Assembly (NCBI GenBank): GCA_029263945.1
Contig: JARIDM010000021.1
Coordinates: 1 to 11,639, forward strand
Origin: Sporosarcina sp.
GTDB taxonomy: Bacteria > Bacillota > Bacilli > Bacillales_A > Planococcaceae
Length of the DNA: 11,639 bases
Direction: 5' to 3'
Shown here piece after piece: positions 7,177-11,639 of the stretch (position 1 is the stretch's first letter; every line of letters begins with the position of its first letter). Made by a program: the position numbers and the translations under genes. Below the pieces are notes generated by a model that worked only from the letters and a program-made list of their open reading frames with translations, had not been told where the DNA came from and searched no databases.

Positions 7177-7691
7177 AACCGGTACACGTCCTACTTGTAG
7201 ATGGCTACAATATTATTGGCGCATGGGAGGAATTGCGACAATTAAAGGACAGGCAGTTGGAAGAGTCGAGAGATTTGTTGATAGAACGAATGGCGGAATA
7301 TAAAGCTTATACAGGTTGGCGCGTGATCATCGTTTTTGATGCCTACATGGTGCCAGGAATTGAAAGTAAAAGTAAACGACATGATGTCGAAGTTTTATTT
7401 ACGCGAGAAAATGAAACAGCAGATGAAAAAATAGAGAAATTGGTTTCAGAACTGATGCATCGTCGTGTTCAAATTCATGTTGCGACGTCTGATTTTACGG
7501 AACAATGGGTTGTTTTTGCGCAAGGAGCCCTCCGGAAGTCAGCCCGAGAATTAGAAATAGAAATGAAAGAGATCAGAACATTAATCTCTGGAAAAGTGAA
7601 GGTCTACGAAGACCAACGTCCGTCTTCAAAGATTCCTTTAACTGACGAAATAAAGGAAGTATTTGAAAAATGGCGACGTGGAATTAAATAA
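7173..7691 (+). CDS. rae1: Ribosome-associated endoribonuclease Rae1 (YacP, NYN/PIN-like domain)
   Basis: A 172-aa protein of the YacP/NYN family. In Bacillus subtilis Rae1 enters the ribosomal A site and cuts certain mRNAs during translation. Visible are the first acidic motif LLVDGYNIIGAW (7-18, D10), VIIVFDAYMV (51-60, D56), ENETADEKIEKLV (79-91) and VATSDFTEQWVVFAQGALRKSARE (103-126), which together make up the NYN active-site face. The start is GTG 7173 overlapping the rlmB TGA; no convincing SD precedes it, so expression probably depends on ribosomes finishing rlmB. No later ATG, GTG or TTG precedes the first acidic motif. It is the last gene before the sigH promoter; no intrinsic terminator was seen. 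Confidence 0.92.
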   Translation: MKPVHVLLVDGYNIIGAWEELRQLKDRQLEESRDLLIERMAEYKAYTGWRVIIVFDAYMVPGIESKSKRHDVEVLFTRENETADEKIEKLVSELMHRRVQIHVATSDFTEQWVVFAQGALRKSARELEIEMKEIRTLISGKVKVYEDQRPSSKIPLTDEIKEVFEKWRRGIK

Positions 7692-7695
7692 TGGG

Positions 7696-7725
7696 TTGAC
7701 GGAAAAAATTTCTATACGCTATACT
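7696..7725 (+). promoter_or_regulatory. Sigma-A-type promoter of sigH
   Basis: TTGACG (7696-7701) and TATACT (7720-7725) are separated by 18 bp and lie immediately after the rae1 stop. The expected transcript start is near 7732. In Bacillus subtilis sigH is read by sigma-A and repressed by AbrB; no AbrB site can be recognised from sequence alone. Confidence 0.8.
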
Positions 7726-7762
7726 AGGGAGAGACCTATGATGAACTGGGGTGATCTAGTTG

Positions 7763-8410
7763 ATGGATAAAGCCTACGCTGATAGTAAAACTCCGAATTT
7801 CGCTACGTTGTCAGACGAGGACGTAATTGCGATTATCCGGGAAGGCAACACAGATGCGCTAGATTTTTTGATTACAAAGTATCGCTCGTTCGTTCGTTTG
7901 AAAGGTCGTTCGTATTTTTTGATTGGCGGAGATCGAGAGGATATTATTCAAGAGGGTATGATTGGTTTATATAAAGCCATTAGAGATTTTAAACCTGACC
8001 GGTTGAGTTCTTTTAAAGGGTTTGCAGAGTTATGTATTACGAGACAAATCATAACGGCTATCAAGACGGCAACCAGGCAAAAGCATATTCCACTTAACTC
8101 CTCAATCTCACTAGACCGACCCGTTTATACCGAAGATTCAGACCGTACATTGCTCGAAATGCTTTCTGGACCAACGCTAGACGATCCAGAAGATTTGATG
8201 ATACACAAAGAAGATTTTCATCATATGGAATCGGAAATGAGCAAGGTATTGAGCGAACTTGAAAAAGAGGTCTTATCGTTGTATTTGGATGGTCAAACGT
8301 ATCAAGAAATTTCAACTGAATTAAATCGACAAGTGAAATCAGTTGATAATGCCTTGCAAAGGATTAAACGTAAACTTGAAATGTACTTAGAAGTTGACGC
8401 TGTTCATTAA
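7763..8410 (+). CDS. sigH: RNA polymerase sigma-H factor (SigH/Spo0H)
   Basis: SigH (215 aa) directs RNA polymerase to early stationary-phase, competence and sporulation promoters in Bacillales. Region 2 is DALDFLITKYRSFVRLKGRSYFLIGGDREDIIQEGMIGLYKAIRDF (31-76), containing the core-binding and -10 recognition segments. FAELCITRQIITAIKTATRQKH (87-108) completes the melting helix. Region 4 is the helix-turn-helix around LSLYLDGQTYQEISTELNRQVKSVDNALQRIKRKL (171-205). I prefer ATG 7763 to the adjacent TTG 7760: the SD GGTGAT (7750-7755) lies 7 bases from ATG and only 4 from TTG. The gene has its own promoter and is followed directly by the rpmG promoters without a terminator. Confidence 0.95.
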   Translation: MDKAYADSKTPNFATLSDEDVIAIIREGNTDALDFLITKYRSFVRLKGRSYFLIGGDREDIIQEGMIGLYKAIRDFKPDRLSSFKGFAELCITRQIITAIKTATRQKHIPLNSSISLDRPVYTEDSDRTLLEMLSGPTLDDPEDLMIHKEDFHHMESEMSKVLSELEKEVLSLYLDGQTYQEISTELNRQVKSVDNALQRIKRKLEMYLEVDAVH

Positions 8411-8415
8411 TCAGC

Positions 8416-8456
8416 TTGACTGAACTATTGACACGGCTTATATAAAATGATAATCT
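8416..8456 (+). promoter_or_regulatory. Two overlapping candidate promoters for rpmG-secE
   Basis: P1: TTGACT (8416-8421) and TATATA (8439-8444), 17-bp spacing. P2: the perfect -35 TTGACA (8428-8433) and an extended -10 TGaTAATCT (hexamer 8451-8456), also 17 bp apart. They are offset by 12 bp and would compete for polymerase. Both lie in the 78 bases between the sigH stop and rpmG. Confidence 0.65.
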
Positions 8457-8488
8457 GTAGCAAGAATATGCCTAGTAAGGTGAGAGAA

Positions 8489-8638
8489 ATGTCTAAAAAA
8501 ATAACTTTAAGTTGTGATCGTTGTGGTTCACGTAATTATTCTGTGCCAGCTCGAAAAGATACATCTACTGAACGCTTAACTTTGAAGAAGTTTTGCAGGT
8601 ATTGTAATGCGCACACTGTGCATAAACAATCAGTTTAA
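8489..8638 (+). CDS. rpmG: 50S ribosomal protein L33, zinc-binding type
   Basis: This 49-aa L33 belongs to the zinc-ribbon (C+) form: CDRC at residues 9-12 and CRYC at 36-39 supply the four cysteines. RNYSVPARKDTSTERLTLKKFC is the usual L33 core. The start is ATG 8489, with AAGGTGA (8477-8483) at suitable spacing; an in-frame ATG at 8447 lies upstream of this SD and within the promoter region and would add 14 residues not found in L33. Bacillales often carry several L33 paralogues, including zinc-free ones made during zinc starvation; this copy keeps all four cysteines. It is probably co-transcribed with secE. Confidence 0.93.
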   Translation: MSKKITLSCDRCGSRNYSVPARKDTSTERLTLKKFCRYCNAHTVHKQSV

Positions 8639-8693
8639 TAGTTGTGTGGCAGACGAATAGTATTATGTTTTTATTCGGAGGGTTACGATACTA

Positions 8694-8879
8694 ATGGGTA
8701 AGATAAGTAGATTTTTAAAAGACGTTATCTCAGAAATGAGAAAAGTAAGTTGGCCAAAACGTAAAGAGTTAACACGTTATACAATTGTTGTTATTTCAAC
8801 AGTTTTATTTATGGCTGTATACTTTGGAGTAGTAGACCTTGGAATTTCTAAAGCAATGGATTGGTATATTAGTTTTTAA
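8694..8879 (+). CDS. secE: Preprotein translocase subunit SecE
   Basis: SecE (61 aa) is the small clamp subunit of the SecYEG protein-conducting channel in the cytoplasmic membrane. It has the short, single-membrane-span form typical of Gram-positives. The cytosolic amphipathic helix ISRFLKDVISEMRKVSWPKRKEL (4-26) contains the conserved KVSWP motif, and residues 28-50 form the transmembrane segment. GGAGGG at 8677-8682 is the SD, 11 bases from ATG, slightly long. It follows rpmG by 55 bases with no separate promoter recognised and is followed by an intrinsic terminator. Confidence 0.95.
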   Translation: MGKISRFLKDVISEMRKVSWPKRKELTRYTIVVISTVLFMAVYFGVVDLGISKAMDWYISF

Positions 8880-8931
8880 TAGTAGGATATGGTAAGTTAG
8901 TATAAATGAAAATATACGATTCCTTGAAAAT

Positions 8932-8962
8932 AGCCCGTCTGATTGCTCAACGGGTTTTTTTT
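8932..8962 (+). terminator. Intrinsic terminator between secE and nusG
   Basis: CCCGT (8934-8938) and ACGGG (8950-8954) form the core stem, extended by a G-U and an A-U pair, with an 11-base loop and a run of eight T (8955-8962). It is the only textbook intrinsic terminator in the secE-nusG gap. It implies that rpmG-secE ends here, or that nusG is read by partial read-through. Confidence 0.82.
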
Positions 8963-8967
8963 ATATT
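8939..8967 (+). promoter_or_regulatory. Weak candidate promoter for nusG
   Basis: TATATT (8962-8967) is a good -10 match, and CTGATT (8939-8944) is 17 bp upstream, but it matches the -35 consensus at only three positions and lies inside the terminator loop. It is listed because nusG otherwise has no visible promoter after the terminator. Confidence 0.25.
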
Positions 8968-8980
8968 GTAAAAGGAAAAA

Positions 8981-9010
8981 AGGAGGGGCGGACGTAAAGT
9001 CCTTGTAAAT
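8981..9010 (+). promoter_or_regulatory. nusG ribosome-binding site with a hairpin in the spacer
   Basis: The strong SD AGGAGGGG (8981-8988) is 22 bases from the first ATG of nusG (9011), too far for a linear spacer. Between them GGAC (8990-8993) and GTCC (8999-9002) form a small stem with a GTAAA loop. Folding those 13 bases out leaves an effective spacing of 9. No start codon in the nusG frame lies closer to the SD. Confidence 0.6.
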
Positions 9011-9550
9011 ATGGATATGGAGAAAAATTGGTACGTCGTGCATACTTACTCAGGTTATGAAAATAAAGTAAAAGCGAATTTAGAGGCGCGTGTCGAGACG
9101 ATGGGCATGCAAGATAAGATTTTCCGTGTAATTGTGCCCGAAGAAGAAGAGACAGATTTTAAAGATGGCAAGAAGCGAACGGTAATGAAAAAGACATTCC
9201 CTGGCTATGTGCTAGTTGAAATTATAATGACGGATGATTCTTGGTATGTAGTACGTAACACGCCAGGTGTTACTGGATTTATAGGTTCTTCAGGTGGAGG
9301 GGCTAAGCCAACTCCGCTACTCGATGAGGAAGTTGAATTTATTCTCAAACAGATGGGCGTTAAAGATCGTCTTGCTGAAGTAGACCTTGAAATTGGTGAG
9401 GTTATCCAAGTGCTTGAAGGACCATTTGCTGATTTCCAAGGTAAAGTTGAAGAAATCGATGAGGCTAAACAAAAAGTTAAAGTTGCGGTTGATATGTTTG
9501 GACGCGAAACGAAAATGGAACTTGACTTCTCGCAAATAAAAAAAGTATAA
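9011..9550 (+). CDS. nusG: Transcription termination/antitermination factor NusG
   Basis: NusG (179 aa) binds RNA polymerase and modulates pausing, termination and transcription-translation coupling. The NGN domain begins at KNWYVVHTYSGYENKVKANLE (5-25) and includes FPGYVLVE (63-70) and WYVVRNTPGVTGFIG (78-92). A KOW domain occupies about residues 127-157 (EIGEVIQVLEGPFADFQGKVEEID), and the tail ends FGRETKMELDFSQIKKV. Two in-frame ATGs are possible: 9011 (MDMEKNW) and 9017 (MEKNW, the form I remember from Bacillus subtilis, 177 aa). I list 9011 because its spacing to the SD with the spacer hairpin folded (9 bases) is better. Neither choice changes the domains. Confidence 0.95.
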   Translation: MDMEKNWYVVHTYSGYENKVKANLEARVETMGMQDKIFRVIVPEEEETDFKDGKKRTVMKKTFPGYVLVEIIMTDDSWYVVRNTPGVTGFIGSSGGGAKPTPLLDEEVEFILKQMGVKDRLAEVDLEIGEVIQVLEGPFADFQGKVEEIDEAKQKVKVAVDMFGRETKMELDFSQIKKV

Positions 9551-9568
9551 TCGTAGTGAATATGCGAC

Positions 9569-9597
9569 TTGCATAATGAACAATAAAATGTTATCAT
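9569..9597 (+). promoter_or_regulatory. Extended -10 promoter for rplK-rplA
   Basis: TTGCAT (9569-9574) and TATCAT (9592-9597) are 17 bp apart, with the extended -10 dinucleotide TG at 9589-9590. The expected transcript start is near 9604, giving a leader of about 120 bases before rplK. Confidence 0.75.
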
Positions 9598-9603
9598 TTC
9601 AAA

Positions 9604-9725
9604 GGTCAGGCGATCATTTGATGGTTTGAACTAAAAACTGATTCCACCGACATTTGTCGGCAGGCACATATTGAGTGGGAGGGGCAACCCGATTACCACA
9701 TCACGGACTTAAGGAGGTATATCAC
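9604..9725 (+). promoter_or_regulatory. Structured rplK leader with L1-operator-like hairpin
   Basis: Three features are visible. CCGAC (9647-9651) and GTCGG (9656-9660) make a hairpin with an ATTT loop. GTGG (9675-9678) pairs with CCAC (9696-9699), and within it GGG/CCC (9681-9683, 9688-9690) is capped by a GCAA tetraloop; the two helices are separated by an asymmetric loop, GA against GATTA. Two short helices flanking an asymmetric loop is the general form of ribosomal protein L1 sites on rRNA and mRNA, and L1 is known to repress rplK-rplA mRNA translation. The SD AAGGAGGT (9711-9718) follows 11 bases later, 7 before GTG 9726. L1 binding is inferred. Confidence 0.6.
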
Positions 9726-10151
9726 GTGGCTAAAAAAGTTTCTACGATAGTTAAACTACAAATTCCTGCAGCGAAAGCGAACCCAGCTCCACCAGTTGGA
9801 CCAGCGCTAGGTCAAGCAGGCGTGAACATCATGGGATTCTGTAAGGAATTCAACGCACGTACAGCGGATCAGGCAGGTCTAATTATTCCTGTTGAGATTA
9901 CTGTATTTGAAGATCGTTCATTTACTTTCATTACAAAAACTCCACCAGCAGCAGTATTGCTAAAGGTTGAAGCTAAGCTTCAAAAAGGTTCAGGCGAACC
10001 GAACAAAACGAAAGTAGCAACTGTAAAACGCGACAAAGTTCGCGAAATTGCAGAACAAAAAATGCCGGATCTAAACGCAGCATCTGTTGAAGCAGCGATG
10101 GCAATGGTTGAAGGTACTGCACGCAGTATGGGAATTACAATCGAAGATTGA
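9726..10151 (+). CDS. rplK: 50S ribosomal protein L11
   Basis: L11 (141 aa, normal length) forms the GTPase-associated stalk base with 23S rRNA helices 43/44. The N-terminal domain shows KLQIPAAKANPAPPVGPALG (9-28), followed by GVNIMGFCKEFNART; the C-terminal rRNA-binding domain ends MVEGTARSMGI. I choose GTG 9726 because AAGGAGGT at 9711-9718 is 7 bases before it and the product begins MAKKVSTIVKLQIP like other L11 proteins. The longer frame from GTG 9675 would start inside the leader hairpin and add 17 residues not found in the family. It shares a transcript with rplA. Confidence 0.97.
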   Translation: MAKKVSTIVKLQIPAAKANPAPPVGPALGQAGVNIMGFCKEFNARTADQAGLIIPVEITVFEDRSFTFITKTPPAAVLLKVEAKLQKGSGEPNKTKVATVKRDKVREIAEQKMPDLNAASVEAAMAMVEGTARSMGITIED

Positions 10152-10181
10152 TTCCTTTCTATAGAGTTTTGAGGCAAGGGG

Positions 10182-10213
10182 AGGTTGCGATTGTTCTCCG
10201 GAACGCGCAACCT
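10182..10213 (+). other. UNCG-capped hairpin in the rplK-rplA intergenic region
   Basis: AGGTTGCG (10182-10189) pairs perfectly with CGCAACCT (10206-10213). Inside, GTTC (10193-10196) pairs with GAAC (10201-10204) around a TCCG loop, i.e. a C(UNCG)G tetraloop, among the most stable known. No T-run follows, so it is not an intrinsic terminator. A role in mRNA processing, stability or rplA translation is possible. Confidence 0.7.
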
Positions 10214-10219
10214 TTATTC

Positions 10220-10248
10220 GTGGGAGGTTTATCATCCGCTAACACCAC
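10220..10248 (+). promoter_or_regulatory. Second L1-operator-like hairpin, before rplA
   Basis: GTGG (10220-10223) and CCAC (10245-10248) flank GA on one side and GCTAACA on the other, enclosing a weak GG/CC helix (10226-10227 with 10236-10237). The layout repeats that of the rplK leader hairpin at 9675-9699, including GTGGGAGG at its 5' side and CCACA at its 3' side. The rplA SD starts five bases after it, at 10253, so a bound protein would obstruct initiation. L1 binding is inferred. Confidence 0.5.
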
Positions 10249-10268
10249 AACTGAGGAGGAAATTTCAA

Positions 10269-10970
10269 ATGGCTAAAAGAGGTAAAAAATTTACAGACGC
10301 GATTAAGCTAGTCGACAACACAAAGTTGTATGACGTAAAAGAAGCGATTGAACTTGCGAAGAAAACAAGCACAACAAACTTTGACGCAACAGTAGAAGTC
10401 GCATTCCGTCTTGGCATTGACACTAAGAAAAATGATGAGCAAGTGCGTGGAGCAGTTGTCCTACCAAACGGTACGGGTAAAACGCAACGTGTACTTGTTT
10501 TCGCTAAAGGCGAAAAATTAAAAGAAGCTGAAGCAGCTGGTGCAGACTACGCTGGAGACGCTGAATACATTACTAAAATCCAACAAGGTTGGTTTGACTT
10601 TGATGTAATCGTTGCGACACCTGACATGATGGGTGAAGTTGGTAAGATTGGTCGTGTTCTTGGACCAAAAGGACTTATGCCAAACCCAAGAACTGGTACT
10701 GTAACATTTGATGTTGCAAAAGCAATCGAAGAAATCAAAGCTGGTAAAGTTGAATACCGTGCGGACAAAGCTGGAATTATCCATGCGCCAATCGGAAAAG
10801 TATCATTTGAAGATGACAAGCTTGTCGAAAACTTCTTAACTGTATTCGATACAGTTGAAAAGGCTAAGCCTGCAGCAGCTAAAGGAACTTACATGAAGTC
10901 AGTTAACGTAACGACTACAATGGGTCCTGCAGTTAAAATTGATACAACAGCAGTTAAAGTTAAAAAATAA
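10269..10970 (+). CDS. rplA: 50S ribosomal protein L1
   Basis: L1 (233 aa) forms the mobile L1 stalk at the ribosomal E site and represses translation of its own operon. The two-domain fold is indicated by KRGKKFTDAIKLVD at the start, TVEVAFRLGIDTKKNDEQVRG, the second-domain stretch VIVATPDMMGEVGKIGRVLG and the universal KGLMPNPRTGTV; it ends TTTMGPAVKIDTTAVKVKK. The start is ATG 10269 with GGAGG at 10255-10259, 9 bases away; upstream in-frame codons from 10185 lie in the structured spacer and would add a tail foreign to L1. The 117-base gap from rplK holds two hairpins described separately. The rplJ promoter begins two bases after the stop. Confidence 0.97.
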   Translation: MAKRGKKFTDAIKLVDNTKLYDVKEAIELAKKTSTTNFDATVEVAFRLGIDTKKNDEQVRGAVVLPNGTGKTQRVLVFAKGEKLKEAEAAGADYAGDAEYITKIQQGWFDFDVIVATPDMMGEVGKIGRVLGPKGLMPNPRTGTVTFDVAKAIEEIKAGKVEYRADKAGIIHAPIGKVSFEDDKLVENFLTVFDTVEKAKPAAAKGTYMKSVNVTTTMGPAVKIDTTAVKVKK

Positions 10971-10971
10971 T

Positions 10972-11016
10972 ATTGACGACTGCCTCCTCCTATGTTAAGA
11001 TGAGGCAGTTGTTAAT
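10972..11016 (+). repeat. 15-bp inverted repeat covering the rplJ promoter
   Basis: The left arm 10972-10986 and right arm 11002-11016 pair over 15 positions (two G-U pairs in RNA); the central eight (ACTGCCTC/GAGGCAGT) are perfect. The 15-base loop contains the -10 element, and the left arm contains the -35. In read-through RNA from rplA this forms a strong hairpin directly after the stop codon, though without a proper U-tract. Confidence 0.75.
10973..11001 (+). promoter_or_regulatory. Extended -10 promoter of rplJ
   Basis: TTGACG (10973-10978) and TAAGAT (10996-11001) are 17 bp apart, with TG at 10993-10994 giving an extended -10. The expected start is near 11008, just ahead of the L10 leader. 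Confidence 0.8.
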
Positions 11017-11160
11017 TATAAACAATATTTGTACCGTAGACCGTAGGAGCGGCAATGCTGCTTAATATTCCTACCGAGGACAAGACGCTCTTTCTTAAAT
11101 TAAGAAGACGACTTTTTCTGCCCTCGACTCTACCAAGTAGATCGTGGGCTTTTTATATCG
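11008..11160 (+). promoter_or_regulatory. L10 ribosomal-protein leader (rplJ attenuator)
   Basis: The stretch from about 11033 matches the Bacillus-type L10 leader: GTAGGA (11043-11048) pairs with TCCTAC (11069-11074), enclosing GCGGC-AAT-GCTGC (11049-11061), with the conserved CCGAGGACAAGACG right after. An antiterminator can be drawn from CGAGG (11075-11079) to CCTCG (11122-11126) plus AAGaCG (11082-11087) to CGaCTT (11109-11114). The CCTCG bases also belong to the terminator at 11120-11154. In Bacillus subtilis the L10-L12 complex binds this type of leader and promotes attenuation of rplJL. Confidence 0.88.
11120..11154 (+). terminator. Attenuator terminator of the L10 leader
   Basis: GCCC (11120-11123) pairs with GGGC (11146-11149), continued with CGA/TCG and CTAC/GTAG around a CAA loop, followed by T5 at 11150-11154. 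It sits 44 bases before the rplJ start, the expected place for a leader attenuator. Confidence 0.88.
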
Positions 11161-11197
11161 GTATAAATAACTCGAAACTTATTGAGGAGGTGTCCAG

Positions 11198-11639
11198 ATG
11201 AGTAAAGTGTTAGAAGCAAAACAAGCAGTTGTTACAGAAATTACGGATAAACTAAAATCAGCAGCAACAGTTGTTGTCGTTGACTACCGTGGTCTAAACG
11301 TAAGTCAAGTAACAGAACTACGTAAAAACCTTCGTGAACAGGGTATTGATTTCAAAGTTTACAAAAACTCAATGTCACGTCGTGCTGCAGAAGCAGCAGG
11401 CCTTGAAGGTTTGAATGAACACCTTACAGGACCAAACGCAATCGCGTTTTCAACTGAAGATGTTGTAGCTCCAGCGAAAATTTTGAATGATTTTGCGAAA
11501 GTAAATCCAAAACTTGAAATTAAAGCTGGTGTAATTGAAGGTGCACTTGCATCTGCTGAAGAAATGAAAGCATTGGCAGAACTTCCATCACGCGAAGGTC
11601 TACTATCTATGCTACTCAGCGTTCTACAAGCGCCAATGC
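11198..11639 (+). CDS. rplJ: 50S ribosomal protein L10, 3'-truncated by the window
   Basis: The first 147 residues of L10 are present; the Bacillus protein is about 166 aa, so roughly 20 residues are missing beyond the window edge. L10 anchors L7/L12 dimers to the ribosomal stalk and, with them, feeds back on its own leader. The N-terminal rRNA-binding domain is clear: KQAVVTEITDKL (8-19), VVVVDYRGLNVSQVTELR (25-42), followed by FKVYKNSMSRRA and LTGPNAIAFS. The start is ATG 11198 with GAGGAGGTG at 11184-11192. The next gene is expected to be rplL. Confidence 0.96.
   Translation, partial: MSKVLEAKQAVVTEITDKLKSAATVVVVDYRGLNVSQVTELRKNLREQGIDFKVYKNSMSRRAAEAAGLEGLNEHLTGPNAIAFSTEDVVAPAKILNDFAKVNPKLEIKAGVIEGALASAEEMKALAELPSREGLLSMLLSVLQAPM

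Noticed and set aside
9675..9725. GTG 9675 as the rplK start
   Set aside because: It is the 5' arm of the leader hairpin, would add 17 foreign residues, and the proper SD and GTG are at 9711-9728.
1..11639. Mobile element, phage, defence or CRISPR system
   Set aside because: The gene order is the conserved Bacillales housekeeping order with no transposase, integrase, repeat-spacer array or tRNA; only the small palindromic repeat at 3782-3852 is possibly mobile.

Overview
The window is a housekeeping stretch of a low-to-moderate G+C Firmicute chromosome. Protein sequences and gene order (yacL-ispD-ispF-gltX-cysE-cysS-mrnC-rlmB-rae1/yacP-sigH-rpmG-secE-nusG-rplK-rplA-rplJ) match, as I recall it, the Bacillus subtilis region between the radA/disA end and the rpoB cluster. 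Strong Shine-Dalgarno (SD) sequences, a T-box leader, the sporulation sigma factor SigH and a Bacillus-type L10 leader all point to Bacillales. I would guess a Sporosarcina-like member of Planococcaceae, but the family assignment is inference. All genes are on the + strand. No prophage, insertion sequence, CRISPR array, tRNA or rRNA was seen.

Layout. 1-3275: end of yacL, then the isoprenoid genes ispD and ispF (ATGA overlap) and gltX. 3276-3934: about 660 bases with no gene, holding a candidate promoter, a cysteine T-box riboswitch with its terminator, and a GC-rich palindromic element of 71 bp inserted between the T-box and cysE. 3935-7691: a tightly packed cysteine/RNA operon, cysE-cysS-mrnC-rlmB-rae1, in which every junction overlaps or nearly overlaps. 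7692-8410: sigH behind its own sigma-A-type promoter. 8411-8962: rpmG and secE behind overlapping promoters, closed by an intrinsic terminator. 8963-9550: nusG. 9551-10970: rplK-rplA with a promoter and structured leader. 10971-11639: rplJ promoter, L10 leader with attenuator, and a 3'-truncated rplJ.

How the genes work together. The first block makes the MEP-pathway intermediate 2-C-methyl-D-erythritol 2,4-cyclodiphosphate and charges tRNA-Glu. The second couples cysteine supply (CysE) to Cys-tRNA charging (CysS) under T-box control, followed by 23S rRNA maturation (Mini-III), 23S 2'-O-methylation (RlmB) and ribosome-associated mRNA cleavage (Rae1). The third provides the SigH switch, a zinc-type L33, the Sec translocon subunit SecE, the elongation factor NusG, and the L11, L1 and L10 ribosomal proteins, whose genes carry autoregulatory RNA leaders.

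The genes themselves are ordinary. The interesting material is in the untranslated RNA: two copies of an L1-operator-like hairpin (one before rplK, one before rplA), a mutually exclusive pairing in the rplK leader, a hairpin that appears to bridge an over-long SD-to-start gap before nusG, a terminator between secE and nusG, a 15-bp dyad laid over the rplJ promoter, and the palindromic repeat in the cysE leader.
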